Source: Elephas maximus indicus
Taxonomy: Eukaryota > Chordata > Mammalia > Proboscidea > Elephantidae
Direction: 5' to 3'
Assembly: GCF_024166365.1 (NCBI RefSeq)
Contig: NC_064821.1
Coordinates: forward strand, 52,603,093-52,667,092
Length of the DNA stretch: 64,000 nt
Every line of letters starts with the position of its first letter. Position 1 is the stretch's first letter. Below the pieces are notes generated by a model. That model saw nothing but the letters and a program-made list of their open reading frames with translations. It searched no databases and was not told where the DNA came from. Both the position numbers and the translations under genes were made by a program. Positions 1 through 11,099 of this stretch are shown in pieces.

Positions 1-200
1 TGAATCAGACTGAAATTGCATTCCAGCTTTTCCTTGTGGTAGCTGTGGGGCTTTAGGCAGCCATGTAATCTCTCTTTGCTTTAGCGGCCTCATCTGTAAA
101 ATGGGTAAAATAAGAGCCCTGCCCCACTGTGAGGACTCAACCAGTGAATACTTGCAAATATCTTAGCGTAGGCCTAGACATCAGTACTCAGTAAGTAGTA
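1..200 (+). repeat. MIR SINE relic
   Basis: Diverged MIR core with the typical CTCATCTGTAAAATGGG segment and a tail ending in a form of CAGTACTCAGTAAG. Old mammal-wide repeat. Confidence 0.7.
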
Positions 201-631
201 GTAGAACGGGGTCATTTCAACTGACCCTAATTGTAAAAATGCAGCAAGGATGATGGCCCTCCTAGGGTGACAGCAGGAATACCAGACCCCTGTGGCCCCT
301 GATTTCGTGGTGGTGGTGGTTGGTTTGATTTGTTTTCATGGGGTCAGTTTTTCTCGTGCAGAATCAGCTGTTCCCTCAAGGAGAGTATTTTTACCCAGAG
401 TCTGTCACCATGGAGACAGTCAACAGTAGGGTATCCAAGACCACAGCACCTCTCCCTGGAGGCCCAAAGTGGACTTCTCAGCACCCTTTTGTCCACAAAA
501 TTAGCAGGGTGTCTTCTACTCACTCGAGAGGGCGGCTGAGGAAAGGGCATCCCAAACTTGGCCACTTCATCATACCCCTCTAGAAACCTGAAAGTGCACC
601 AAGTCAAAGGAAGTAAGGGTGAAGCCTTGCC
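201..631. other. CFAP107 upstream region, no repeat recognised
   Basis: Contains the presumed CFAP107 5' end. No TATA box, CpG island or clear promoter motif stands out. A GTGGTGGTGGTTGGTTT run lies near 308. Confidence 0.4.
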
Positions 632-742
632 ATGTTCGTGAGGGCGTTGAGCCCACAGTCGTACTCCACTCCCAGCTGGTGTATCGAGCCCAAGTATTCC
701 ACCCGCGTGCTCACTGGGAACTGGGTGGAAGAGAGAAGGAAG
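632..742 (+). CDS. CFAP107: CFAP107 coding exon 1
   Basis: Thirty-seven codons from the ATG at 632 to a phase-0 donor (AAG|GTAAGA). It includes the family segment KYSTRVLTGNWVEERRK. The open frame continues past the donor into a purine-rich intron start, which is intronic read-through and not protein. Confidence 0.93.
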
Positions 743-3700
743 GTAAGAAGAGAGAGGAGGGGGGTAGAGGGTGCAGAGGGGGGACTGGCAGGGAGAGGCA
801 GAGGGAGAGGGTCATCACTGTGTCCAAATCCAGAGCTACAGATGGCTGTGCATCCATCATACAAATGTGGCATCAGGGTCTCTGTGCTCGACTTAGGGGA
901 TCATGTTCAAGTCATCACGCTTGTCCCCATTCTGTCTCAAAAATACCATAGCTGTGACATCAAGGAAGCCATGCCTCTCAGGACTGTCCCCAATTCTTCT
1001 GCACCTTGATTTGAAGAATGTCCATTCTCCTGGCCTGGTCCTTCCAGAATGCGGCACCTGCCAAGGCAGGCTTGGCACTTCCCTGCCTTGATGTCCAGGG
1101 TGGTGCTGCTGCTCTCTGGCACATGGTCCACAACCCTGCCTTCCCATGTATTTCAATTTTTATTTTCCCAGTGGAACAAATAGGCTGCATTCCTTTGTGC
1201 TTTAAAGGCCATTGGAAAATACCCTGTCTGACCTGGCCTACTTCAAGCTGAACATCTGCATTTGTGGCCAACAAGACTGAACCATGTATGCAGACACCTG
1301 GGTAACCTCCCGAGTTCCTAGGAAATGGGCAAGGAAAAGAGGGTGCGAGAGCACAGGCTTGGGGAATGTTGGTGGTGACCTCTGAGAACCCAAAGAGGCT
1401 GCTGTCATGGGAACATTAGCACTGACCTCTCCTCTGGCCTGATATGGCCTATGGTTATTGTTCTCCCTAATTGCACCTGTTGGTGGACAGGTTGTGTAAG
1501 GGAAGTTCTAAAGGCAAGAAGGACAAAGGAAAAAGTTGTCTGAGCAGTCCCCTGTGGCTCCTGTGGGTTAGTCAGTCCCCAGGGATATTACGAGCTGGTC
1601 TTCTACCAAAAAAAAAAAAGCTACCAAAAGGGATGGCTTAAAGAGTGCAAGGAACAAAGCAGGAGAGGAAGGCCGGAGGCAAGCAGGAGAGAGAAGATGA
1701 GGAAGGAAACAGATGCCAACAGTAAGAAGTGGTCAAGTAGCGCCAATCATGGCTCTTCTGAGAGGTCCTGGAGGGTGGTCCCAGCCCATGGGAGGCAGAA
1801 TTCAGCCTGCCTGCATTGTGCAGGATGCCTGGGGCCCATATTTACTCTTTCTCTACCAATCTTCCAGGGGCCTGAGAGGTGAGGGGCCAAGCAGATGTCT
1901 GAGAAAGGGCATCACAGGGTTCTCCAGAATGTTTGGTCTTTTCCAGTTCACCAGAGCCATTGAGAAAACACCCCAGTGCATTTACAGAAAAGAGTACATC
2001 CCCTTTCCAGACCATAGGCCTGACCAGATCTCCAGGTGGTACGGAAAGAGGAGAGTGGAGGTAAGAGGGAGTGGCAGCCCTTGGTTCCGATGGCCCCACA
2101 TAGCCCAGGGAACATGGAACCTACTTCTTGTAGGCCCAGACTGCTCTTAGGAAAACAAGACTTGTCTCACTCGTATCATCCCCCAGCACAGAGGCTGACA
2201 GTGGCATTAACTCTTCATTATCCGTGCGAGTAGATGATCTGAGTTGGTGTTGTTAGCTGTGGTCGAGTTGCCCCCGACTCATGGCAACCCCATGCACAAT
2301 GGAATGAATGCTGCCCGGTTATGTGCCATCTCCGTGATGGGCTGCAGATCAGACTATTGTGATCCATAGGGTTTTTACTGGCCAATTTTCAGAAGTAGAT
2401 CACCAAGCTTTTCTTCCTAGTCTGTCTTAGTCTGGAAGCTCTGCTGAAACATGTCCAGCATCACAGCAACATGCAAGCTTCCACTGACAGACAGGTGGTA
2501 GCTGTATATGAGGTGCATTGGCTGGGAATGGAACCCAGGTTTTGTGTCTCATGGAAAGTGAGAATTCTACTACTGAACCACCACTGTGGCACCTGAAACC
2601 AAGAGAAGGGGCTAGAAAGTCCCTGTTGGCCTCTCTCCTCACCCCACCAAGCCCTAGGCTGGGCCACTGTGCCTTCTCAGCACTGCTCTTTCTTGATGGG
2701 AAACCCTCCAAGTCACTTTCTCTGGCACTGGGAAGATACTGAGGGGCACCTGGTGATGTACATCTTGGGAACCCCTGCTTCATTGTCTGTGCCCATCCCC
2801 CTGTCTCCCTCGGGCATTGTGACCTGACTTATTTATGGAAGCATCACGTGAAATATTGGATCCAGCCAGTATTTCCCAACTGTAGCAGACACAGCCCTCC
2901 CTGTCTGCTCCAGACAAGAGGACTGGCATGCAAATCAACATTAGCCTCCCCTGTAAATCAGCCTGGTTCCCCAGGACGCCCTTCCATGGCCAAAGGATTT
3001 TCTTAAGAAAATCACTGATTCAGGCGAATGTCCCAGAGCAAAGCAGAACCTGGCTTTCTTCTCCCTGTAAATAACTCCCCCCTCAACAAAGCAATCCTTC
3101 TCCCAGTTTCCAGCTGAGGGACCCATAAATCCTTTGTGAGTGAAGACAATTTATGACGTGCTCTCTGATTCTTCCCATAGTAACGGACTGAAATATAAAG
3201 TGCAAATGTCAGGCCTGGTATTCAACATCTTTCTCTCCCCTTGGAAATCTGCACTTGGCTGGAATGAGACTTGAAACAAATCAAAGGGCATCATTTCAGA
3301 TCACAAGGGTGGGCGGCTTGGTGGCATTGACCCCCTTCCCATTCAGCTGGAAGCCCTGACTTTAATTTCAATGTGTCACCATAGTTCATTCTAGGGGTGA
3401 ATTGACTTGGTATTAGGGGAGGGGTCTTACAGAGAACTGACTTCAGCAATGTTGGGACATGTGTTTGAAGGTGGCTTTTTGCTGTGGGACAAGCAAGTGT
3501 GTCTCCCCCGAGAATTCAGGTGGACACACCAGTTTGACTCAGGGGCAGCCTTCCCCATCGGTACCATAGACCCCCACAGCCAGCAGCTTCTGCCTCCCTC
3601 CACTGCTGGTGGACTGGCTTGCTTTGGTCAGTAATGTGCCCAATATGTCTGTCCTTCCAGGGGCTCCCATACAGACATCTGATCACCCACCACCAGGAGC

Positions 3701-5769
3701 AGTCGCACCGCTGTCTTATCAGCACCTATGACGACCATTACAACCGGCATAACTACAACCCAGACCTGCCCCTGCACCGTTCCTGGAGTGGGCATAAGTT
3801 GCTGTGGCTACCAGAGAAGGCAGACTTCCCTCTTCTTGGTACTTCTGTCATCAGAATTTTCCTGTATTGGGCTATGCAGGGCCCAGGACTGCTTAGAAGT
3901 AGAGCTGGGCCAAGTCCTGCAGAAGGACCTCACATGGGTGGCCATGGGCTCCAGAAGAGTGTTGAAAGAAGATTCTAAGGGAATGAATCATATTTTTCCT
4001 GCAGGGCTGCCACCTACCCCCTTCCCACACTACCAGGGCTAATCATGGCCACCTTATAATAACTCCATCTGGGGACGTAGCAGCACGTTTACCTGGAGCA
4101 CAGGTGGCAGAGGGCCACAGCCCACACACTCCCTGACCATTCATGCCATAAATGTTCTGTTATTATGTGCCATTGAGTCGATGCTGAGTAGGTTTCAGCA
4201 GAGCTTCCAGACTGACAGATTAGGAAGAAAGTCCTGGCAATTTTCTTCTGAAAATCAGCCAGTGAAAAGCCTACGGATCACAACAGTCTTATCCGCAACC
4301 AATCACAGTGACCCTATATGACAGCAGAACTGCCCCATTGGGTTTCCTAGGCTGTAATCTTTATGGGAGCAAATCACCAGGTCTTTCTTCTGTGGAGCAG
4401 CCGGGGGGGAGGGTTCGAACCACCAACCTTTCAGTTAGCAGCTGAGTGCTTAACCATTGTGTCACCAGGGCATAAATAGGGACTGAATGACTCCCATGTG
4501 TCACACCTTGCTGTGGGACCCAGGGACATAGCAATGACAAACACCAGCGGATTGCTGCCTTAGAGGAGTTGACATCCCAATGGGGGAAACAGATAAGACA
4601 CCACTAATGTATACTATAACTTCAGATCCAATAAATTAGACGATCTGGGAGAGGGGTAGTGGATAGAAAGTGAGGCAGGGTCTCTGTGACCCTTCTGTGA
4701 CTGATGAGAAAGAGGGAGCCATGCAAAGATTAGGGGAAAGAGCATTCCAGGAGAGGGAAGAAAAATACCAAACCCACTGTCTTCAAGTCGATTCCGACTC
4801 ATAGCAACCCCACAGGGTTTCCAAGGCTATAAATCTTTATGGAAGCAGACTGCCACATCTTTCTTCCATGGAGCCAGGGGTGGTTTCGAACCTCCGACCT
4901 TTCTGGTTAGCAATCGAATGCTTTAACCACCATGCCACCAGGACTCCTTAGGAGAGGGGAGAGCAAGCACAAAACCTGTAGGGCAGGACTGGGGAGGAAT
5001 CTGCATGGGCTCATAGACCATAATAAGGGGTGTGGATTGTGTTGTGCACCCAAACGTGTGAGGCTTTAGAGGAATGTATGCAGGAGAGTTTTTTTTATGT
5101 AGGAGAGTGCCTTGATCTGATTTATATTTCAAGCTACACTCACCTTACCAGGGACACGGAACAATGCTGTCTCTTTAGTCCTTTGATGCAAAGGGATATG
5201 GGTCAGAGAGTAAGCTGCTTGTCATTCTGTGTTACATTTGCACGGCCTTCTCCTCAGCATCATGGTCACAAGCCAACACTACTCCATCCCCGGTGGGTGG
5301 GATGGTTCCACAAGACCCACCCTCAAGCCAAGCTACCAGACAGACTTTCCCAAGGCCTCTGTATCAGTGTTCTGGTCCTTCCCAAGTGCCTAGGAGGCAG
5401 GCCTCCACCCTGGGGGTTTCAGGGGTTTGCTGTGCCAAGACCCTCCTAGAAGCCCATCTCTTCCCTCTGACGCAGAGCCACAAGGGTACCTGATACAGCA
5501 GGCTGAGAGAAACGCCAGGACCCCTTGCCGGCCACTCAGTGCCGGCCAGAGCAGGACCCCTCCTCTAAGCCCTGGTTTCTCTTGCAGCTCCCCCTACAAA
5601 CTATGGACTGTACGAACAGCTGAAGCAGAGGTGGTGCAGACCTGAGGCCAGCCCCAAGGAGAGCATCTATACTTCATCTTACCCCAGACCACCTGAGTCC
5701 GCCATGTCTAGGCGGGAGCATGCGATCCCGGTCCCTCCCCGTCGCCTGCACCCTCTTCCAAGTTTCTGA
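632..5769 (+). CDS. CFAP107: CFAP107 (C1orf158), four coding exons, intact
   Basis: Encodes a small cilia- and flagella-associated protein. The family is known as a microtubule-associated component of ciliary doublets and is expressed in motile cilia and sperm. Joining 632-742, 1947-2060, 3661-3838 and 5588-5769 gives 195 codons including the stop. That is 194 residues, the length I recall for the human protein. Recognisable stretches are MFVRALSPQSYSTPSW at the N-terminus, YRKEYIPFPDHRPDQISRWY in exon 2, LITHHQEQ and STYDDHYNRHNYNP in exon 3, and PPTNYGLYEQLKQRW in exon 4. There is no signal peptide, membrane span or enzyme motif; the chain is polar and rich in Pro, His and Tyr, as expected of a filament-binding protein. 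All introns are GT-AG with matching phases (0, 0, 1). No disabling change is visible. Its position upstream of a PRAME-family gene and LRRC38 matches human 1p36.21. Assignment is from memory of the human protein, with no database search. Confidence 0.95.
743..1946 (+). other. CFAP107: CFAP107 intron 1
   Basis: A 1.2-kb GT-AG intron that begins in a purine-rich stretch (about 720-810) and ends in a polypyrimidine tract with TTTTCCAG. I see no other gene or recent repeat in it apart from a short A-run near 1608. Confidence 0.8.
1947..2060 (+). CDS. CFAP107: CFAP107 coding exon 2
   Basis: Thirty-eight codons, phase 0 at both ends, between TTTTCCAG and GAG|GTAAGA. It encodes the strongly conserved YRKEYIPFPDHRPDQISRWY core. 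Confidence 0.95.
2061..3660 (+). other. CFAP107: CFAP107 intron 2
   Basis: A 1.6-kb GT-AG intron holding one minus-strand tRNA-Gly-headed SINE at 2243-2593. The rest (2594-3660) is repeat-poor, with no gene seen. Confidence 0.8.
2243..2593 (-). repeat. tRNA-Gly-headed SINE with RTE-type tail
   Basis: Read on the minus strand, a tRNA-Gly-like head (GGTTCAGTAGTAGAATTCTC) leads into the afrotherian SINE body and ends in the GAGTCGG...CTAACAACA-type tail shared with the RTE LINE. Near full length. Confidence 0.85.
3661..3838 (+). CDS. CFAP107: CFAP107 coding exon 3
   Basis: Fifty-nine codons plus one base (phase 1), from GTCCTTCCAG to CTTG|GTACTT. It begins GLPYRHLITHHQEQ and ends LLWLPEKADFPLL. 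Confidence 0.95.
4156..4472. repeat. Composite of two afrotherian SINE pieces
   Basis: A plus-strand body piece (GGTTTCAGCAGAGCTTCCAGACT, about 4190-4310) is joined to a minus-strand AfroSINE whose tRNA-like head (TTAACCATTGTGTCACCAGGG) ends near 4472. One probably inserted in the other. Confidence 0.7.
4490..5140. repeat. Old unassigned interspersed repeat, split by a SINE
   Basis: The segments around AAAGAGCATTCCAGGAGAGGG and CTTGATCTGATTTATATTTC are typical of an old mammal-wide repeat also seen at 37.4-38.0 kb. I do not recall the family name with certainty. The SINE at 4767-4948 lies inside it. Confidence 0.5.
4767..4948 (-). repeat. AfroSINE
   Basis: Near full-length minus copy: tail GTCGATTCCGACTCATAGC first, body with TTTATGGAAGCAGACTGCC, head ending CACCAGGACTCC. 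Confidence 0.9.
5588..5769 (+). CDS. CFAP107: CFAP107 coding exon 4 (last)
   Basis: Starts after TCTCTTGCAG. The two first bases complete the Ala codon split from exon 3. It encodes PPTNYGLYEQLKQRW, a Ser/Pro-rich linker and a C-terminus ending HPLPSF before TGA at 5767-5769. Confidence 0.95.
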
Positions 5770-5975
5770 GAACTGCCACCCGCCCTGGTCACTCAGGCAG
5801 CACCAACTGGAGACCCACAGCTCACGGGACTTGCCAGACCGCAAGTGGCAACAGATGTACCAGGAGTATGCAACCCAGCCCATCAGAGTGGTCCTTAGAA
5901 TTCTGGCCTGGTTTTTAGGTGACCCTTCTCTTCTTCCTCCCCCAAACCCATAGGTTACTTTTTTTTCCATCCATA

Positions 5976-5981
5976 ATTAAA
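5976..5981 (+). terminator. CFAP107: Likely CFAP107 polyadenylation signal
   Basis: ATTAAA about 207 bases after the stop, followed 20-30 bases later by a GT-rich run (about 6001-6013). This is the usual signal plus downstream-element layout. The site is inferred from spacing only. Confidence 0.6.
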
Positions 5982-5989
5982 TCTTTTTG

Positions 5990-6678
5990 ACACCATTGGA
6001 ATGTTGTGTGTGTACAGAAGACAGACTTAGAATGCCAGAAAAAACTGGAAGGACTCTTAAGTTACACCCCCTCATTTCACTGGAGGGGAAATTGAAACTC
6101 AGAGAGGTAACACGACCCCCTCACGTCCTCACAAATTGAAACTTACTCTCAAGGAGTGTCTGGTCCAATGGGAGAAATTTCTCTACCAAGACCCATTTTG
6201 AAAACTCAGCGAGGTAGTCATATGTGTTTACAGTGAGGGCAGAGCTGAAAACGCTGATGCTGGAGAAGAGTCCAGCCTGCTGTAGTTAGCGAGACAGGAA
6301 GAAGACACTCACCGAGAGGAAGGGGAAGAAACAACATTTCTCTCTCTTCACTTCTGAGCTCTAGATTCTGAAAAAGATTTTTGTGTTTGGGGTTGGGGGG
6401 CCTTTGGTCAGTGGTTTGGGAGTGAAGATAGAAGAACTTGGGCACTGTCCTCACTCAGGACAGAAGCTTCATGTTCTACCACCTGACGTGGACCGAGGCC
6501 AGCCTTGGACTGAGAACATGTCCCTAATCTACCCTCTTTGGCCTTCAGGATTTAAAGCCTGTTTTGCTTTGAATCATCTCGGTGGAAACCGGTTTTTCTT
6601 TGAATGGCCTTTCTCTGCCATATGCCTCCACCCCAGTTGTTGGCATTCCTTGCTTTAGGCACAGTGCCTGGTATATAA
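5990..6678. other. Intergenic, no gene or clear repeat
   Basis: Downstream flank of CFAP107. No coding similarity recognised. The end (about 6640-6675) resembles an L2/MIR tail (GCACAGTGCCTGGTATAT). Confidence 0.4.
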
Positions 6679-6882
6679 ACCAGTTGCCAATCAATTCGAT
6701 TCCGATTCATGGCGACCCCACGTGTATCAGAGTAGAACTGTGATCCACAGGGCTTTCAATGCCTGATTTTTCAAAAAGTAGATCATCAGGCCTTCCTTCT
6801 GAGATGACTCTGGGTGGACGAGAACCACCAACCTTTTGGTTAGCAGCCGAGCGTGTTAACTGTTTGTACCACCCAGGGAAAC
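6679..6882 (-). repeat. AfroSINE, first of three in a row
   Basis: Minus-strand copy of the subtype with GTGTATCAGAGTAGAACTGTG in the body and head ending GTACCACCCAGGGAAAC. Confidence 0.85.
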
Positions 6883-6896
6883 TCTGCTTGGTATAT

Positions 6897-7065
6897 AAAC
6901 CAAAAAACCAAGTCTGTTGCCATCGAGTAGATTCCAACTCATAGCGACCCCATAGGACAGAGCAGAATTGCCCCATAGGGTTTCCAAGGAGCATCTGGTG
7001 GATTCAAATTACAGACCTTTAGATTAGCTGTCATAGCACTTAACCACTACACCACCAGGGTTTCC
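6897..7065 (-). repeat. AfroSINE, second of three
   Basis: Minus-strand short subtype (no internal TGGAAGCAGA segment), from CTGTTGCCATCGAGTAGATT to CACCACCAGGGTTTCC. Confidence 0.88.
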
Positions 7066-7080
7066 ACCTGGTATATAAAA

Positions 7081-7243
7081 CCGAACAAAACCCAGTGCCA
7101 TCGAGTAGATTCCGACTCATAGCGACCCTATAGGACAGAGTAGAACTGCCCCATAGAATTTCCAAGGAGCGCCTGGCGGATTCAAACTGCTGACCCTTTG
7201 GTTCTCAGCTGTAGTACTTAACCACTACGCCACCAGGGTTTCC
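7081..7243 (-). repeat. AfroSINE, third of three
   Basis: Same short subtype as its left neighbour and nearly identical to it. The TGGTATATA-type spacer recurs before each copy, which suggests insertion at duplicated targets or a local duplication. Confidence 0.88.
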
Positions 7244-7929
7244 ACCTGGTATACAGGTGGTGCTTAATAATTGTCGACTAGATGAGTAAATGAACCATCA
7301 TCCCTTTTGCTGTTCCTCTCTGGGTTCGTACCCTCTCCCAGTCACTGTGTCCCACTCTCGTTCTCACTTTGCACCTCTACCCAGCTGCACCCCATGGAAC
7401 CCCTGCTCCAATGGGGACCTCCATCTGCAGGCCCCAATCAACATGGGCCCCCAGATTCCCTGTATACTTCCAAGAGCACAGCTTCTCCTACCCGTGATGC
7501 AGAGGAAATTAACCTCCTGTGGGTTCCCCCTGCCACTTTCAGAGAGGAAGTCACCTCTCTGATTTTCCATCACTTAAAATCTGGTCTTCTTTCTATCCCA
7601 GTGGTCTCATGAGAATCTATAATTTCATGCTGTCATGCTATGTGGTATCAGGTCAGCTGATCTGACTTGTTTGGCCACTAAGAACAAATAACAAATAATG
7701 AACAGATGTTTTCCTGCTTTGCAGAAAAAATAAACCATTCTTTCATGAATATTTTCCTCACATTTTTGATACCTGCTACAACATTCTAGTATATGACAAA
7801 AAAAAAAAAAGGCAGATAAAATATCTGTTGTTGTGGGTTGAGCAAGCACTAAGTGCCAGGATCTGAGGCTAATGGGGATGATCTCACTGAATGGTTCTGC
7901 TATGCTCCAGGGTATGTGCCTCCAGATAG
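7244..7929. other. Intergenic, nothing recognised
   Basis: Mixed-composition DNA with a T/C-rich stretch (7290-7380) and an A-run near 7797-7812. No coding match. Confidence 0.35.
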
Positions 7930-8128
7930 CCAGATGCTGTAGGGTCAACCCTGACTCACCGCAACCCCTTGTGTGTCAGAGTAGAACTGCTCTCCATAAG
8001 ATTTTCAATTACTGATTTTTCAGAAGCAGATTGCCAGGACTTTCTTCTGAGGTGTCTCTGGGTGGATTTGAACCTCCTACCTTTTAGTTATCAGCTGAGC
8101 AAGTTAACTGTTTGCATCACCCAGGGGC
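7930..8128 (-). repeat. AfroSINE
   Basis: Diverged minus copy. TGATTTTTCAGAAGCAGATTG body and head ending TTGCATCACCCAGGGGC are visible. Confidence 0.8.
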
Positions 8129-8149
8129 TACCTAGGTCTCCCCAGGCAG

Positions 8150-8295
8150 GGACTAGTAGTATCATTTCAGTTTTACAGAGGAGGAAATGGACAGAGAGGG
8201 TTTAATCAACTGGCCTGAGGTCACACAGCTACTAAGTCCTTGAGCTGAGATTTGAGCCCTAGCAGTCTGGCCCCAGAGCTTGCAGAATTAGCCAC
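8150..8295 (-). repeat. MIR SINE relic
   Basis: Antisense MIR core: TTTTACAGAGGAGGAAA, then GAGGTCACACAGCTACTAAG and TTTGAGCCCTAGCAGTCTGG. Confidence 0.75.
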
Positions 8296-8610
8296 TGTGT
8301 AAAACTGCCTCTCCAAAGATACAGCAGCAGAAACACTCAGCACCACCTGGGCACGTCTGGGGCTTCTGTTTGCTTGAGTTCTGGGCACATGGTGATTTGA
8401 TACCACAGACATGTAATATCATTCAAAGTTTGAGAAAAAAACCCTGGATTTGTGCCATCCTTTTCACAGGACATCTATTGCCCCAGGTCTCCCACTCCAG
8501 CCTGACTACAGCACGTACTCTGGCCCTTTTGATTATTTCTCCAAGTGTCTATTTAATGGTACCTTCTTCCCTACTCACTTGAAATGGCTATGGAGTTATA
8601 TATATACTTG

Positions 8611-8641
8611 CATACACACACACACACATATGTGTGTGTGC
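8611..8641. repeat. (CA)n/(TG)n palindromic microsatellite
   Basis: A (AC) run meets a (GT) run around CATATG, giving a perfect short palindrome able to form a hairpin. Confidence 0.8.
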
Positions 8642-8659
8642 CTTAGCTATCCGTGATGC

Positions 8660-9625
8660 AACTTCTTTTTAAATGCTACTATAATATTATAATATTAGCA
8701 ATTGAAAACAAAAGTGGTATATGCCATTTAGCGAAATGAGATGAACCAGACTATAAAAATTTTAGTCGATGCAGCGTACTAAGATTTTTACTATAGACCA
8801 CATTTTCTACAAAAAAAAAAAAAACTATTCCACGTATTCTACAACAAAGAAAATGAGTCAGTGAATTTAGTTGTTTCAACAATCAATGTAAAATTCTGTT
8901 GATCCCCCACAATGAAAAATTGACTCTTACCAGTTCTGCTTTAAATAGTTCATACTTCAATTCTGATGCTTGTTTTGTAATAAATACTGTAATTATAAAT
9001 GAGCAATGAAAAGATGTCATAAAGTAGAATTTAATGGTCAGAAAACAAGTATTCCAGCAAATTACTATATTTTATTTTTAGATAAATCTTCCACCTCTAA
9101 CGTGTTATCTATTCTTTGCTCTTACAAATTCTTCAATGATTTCATCACAAACTGTTGAACGATATCTACTTATATACACAGTAAGGATAATGAATCGAGT
9201 CTTTCTTGAATCATTGTTGTACGCTGAGGGTTTTTGAGTCTCTTTAGGGATGAAAATGAATGTTCTGTTGTGCAGTTTGTGATCATTAAAGTAGAAATAT
9301 GAGTAAAGCTATTTCAACATTGGGAAATATGCATTGTATTTTATCTTCTATTTTGGAATCATACGTGCCTACATGAATAAAATTTGCCTTTCCTGAATCT
9401 GTAAACTTAGTTTTCATGTAAGAATGAAACTGTCACACAAGTTTGTATTTAAGTTATCAGGACAAGCCTACACTAATTTCTTAGATGCCTTCATTCACTC
9501 TTCATCAGATATATCCATGCCTTTTGTTAGTTTCTTGGATGATGAAATTAAAAACACACTCATTGTTGCAAAACAGAAACACATTTTGCACGATAAATAA
9601 ATATCGAATTTTGCGTCCTCTTAAT
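8660..9625 (-). mobile_element. hAT DNA transposon relic (transposase C-terminal region)
   Basis: AT-rich DNA. On the minus strand, about 9298-9180 reads TTEHSFSSLKRLKNPQRTTM then IQERLDSLSLLCI, and about 9148-9110 reads DEIIEEFVRAKN. This is the C-terminal dimerisation pattern of hAT transposases (xxERSFSxLKxIKxxxRxxMxxxRLxxLxLLxI, then IIxxFAxxKxR), closest in my memory to Zaphod/ZMYM-like hATs. Just upstream, IFPNVEIAL lies in another frame and the strand holds several stops, so it is long dead. It stops at the two SINEs beginning at 9630. AT-rich DNA at 9990-10320 may continue it. No terminal inverted repeats were identified. Confidence 0.6.
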
Positions 9626-9629
9626 GTCC

Positions 9630-9805
9630 CTATGGAAAACCTGGTGGCGTAGTGGTTAAGTGCTACAACTGCTAAGCAAATGGTCAGCAGTTTGAATAGA
9701 CCAGGTGCTCCCTAGAAACTCTATAGCGGGGAGTTCTGCTCTGTCTTATAGGGTAACTATGTGTTGGAACTGACTCGAAGGCAACGGGCTTGGTTTTTTG
9801 GTTTA
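9630..9805 (+). repeat. AfroSINE
   Basis: Plus copy of the short subtype: head AACCTGGTGGCGTAGTGGTT, B-box-like GGTCAGCAGTTTGAATA, tail ending GGCTTGGTTTTTTGGTTT. Confidence 0.85.
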
Positions 9806-9816
9806 ATGTGCCTAAT

Positions 9817-9988
9817 GGAGCCCTGGTGGTGCATTGGTTAAGAGCTCAGCATCTAACCAAAAGATCAGCAGTTTGAATCCACCAGCCACTCCATGGAGTC
9901 CCTATGGGGCAGTTCTATTCTGTCCTATAGGGTAGCTATGAGTAGAAATCGATTTGTTGACAAGGAGGTTGGTTTCGGTTTCTGTGCC
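9817..9988 (+). repeat. AfroSINE
   Basis: Plus copy directly after the previous one: GAGCCCTGGTGGTGCATTGG head through TAGGGTAGCTATGAGTAG to a GGTTTCGGTTT end. Confidence 0.85.
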
Positions 9989-11099
9989 TAATACCTTGTT
10001 TATTAGCCTATAGAGAGTAATATTAAGCACGGTGTCCCATTCAACAGACAATAAAAAATGAAACTTGCTTGATACATAAATTAAAACTCTTTATGTTAGA
10101 TAAATATTAATATTTTCAGTATTCTTTGCACATTTGCTATGCTAGTATTACATTAAATTATTACTCATATTAGTATTATATTAAACGTAGGCTAGATTGT
10201 GTCCGCATGTATGCCAAACATTTTAAAGTTAAAGTTACACATACTATTGTTTACAATACTTAGGACATAACTCTATGTAAATGCTACACAGTTAAAAAGT
10301 AACTTGATTGAATTCATCACAATGATTGATTTATTTGAGTTCCCTTGCTTTTGCATGTCATCTGGGGCTGGAGTGCCCATTGGTTGTTTACCAGAATGTG
10401 CACAAGAGCACGTGTGTTTGTATAACAAGAGCATTGCTGGCCCTCCTGGCTGGAGTTGCTGGATCATCAGATGTAGATTTACGAACGCGTTCTCTCAAAA
10501 TGAATCAGAGACCTGTTGTCCTCTCATGTTGGATCCAGTTGCATATTGGATGAATGTAGCAAGAGGTAGACTCCACAGTCAATCCCACCTCTTGTTTATT
10601 AGAAAGAAATAGTATACTCCCAAGAGACCCACCAAAGTAAGGAGTTTCAGTTACATGGGAGGAGTCCATAGGAGACACATGTCAACGAAGGTGTTGAAGA
10701 GGTAGGGAGGCCTCATAGCTTAAACAGTCTTCAACGTGGGTGCCCTCGTGAGCCTGCGTGAACTTTATTTCTGGCCTGCATGTTGTCAGGCACTGGAGCT
10801 GGTATCAATTTCATCTAGTGCCCTCTTAGTTCCTTCTAATGCGGCACTCGCTTTTCCTTGTGTCTTGTCTACTTGACATCTGTGGGCCTTTGCTTTGTAC
10901 AACTGTTTTGTTGATGCCCTAAGCATGTGCTTACATTGCTTATTGAGAAACCTGTCCCTGCCAGTCTCATCCGCCTAGACAGTCCTCTAGTTAACTATGA
11001 GCCAGGCCCTCTCACCTTTCTTTCACAGCTGACTGCTCTGGGTCCACAGCGCACCCTGGTGGCCGAAATGCAATATCGTCAGTAAAACCAGACAAGGTA
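9989..11099. other. AT-rich then mixed intergenic DNA, unassigned
   Basis: 9990-10320 is AT-rich and may belong to the hAT relic on its left. 10320-11099 has short open frames on both strands but no recognisable protein and no clear repeat. Confidence 0.35.

Larger units (their letters stand above)
3839..5587 (+). other. CFAP107: CFAP107 intron 3
   Basis: A 1.75-kb GT-AG intron with two SINE insertions (4156-4472 and 4767-4948). The second splits an older unassigned repeat (about 4490-5140). Confidence 0.8.

Noticed and set aside
344-1009. Several overlapping frames on both strands around CFAP107 exon 1
   Set aside because: Only the frame starting at 632 matches CFAP107, and it ends at the donor at 742; the rest is read-through or shadow.
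10273-10612. Overlapping ~100-codon frames on both strands
   Set aside because: No family resemblance, no splice context; unassigned AT-rich DNA.
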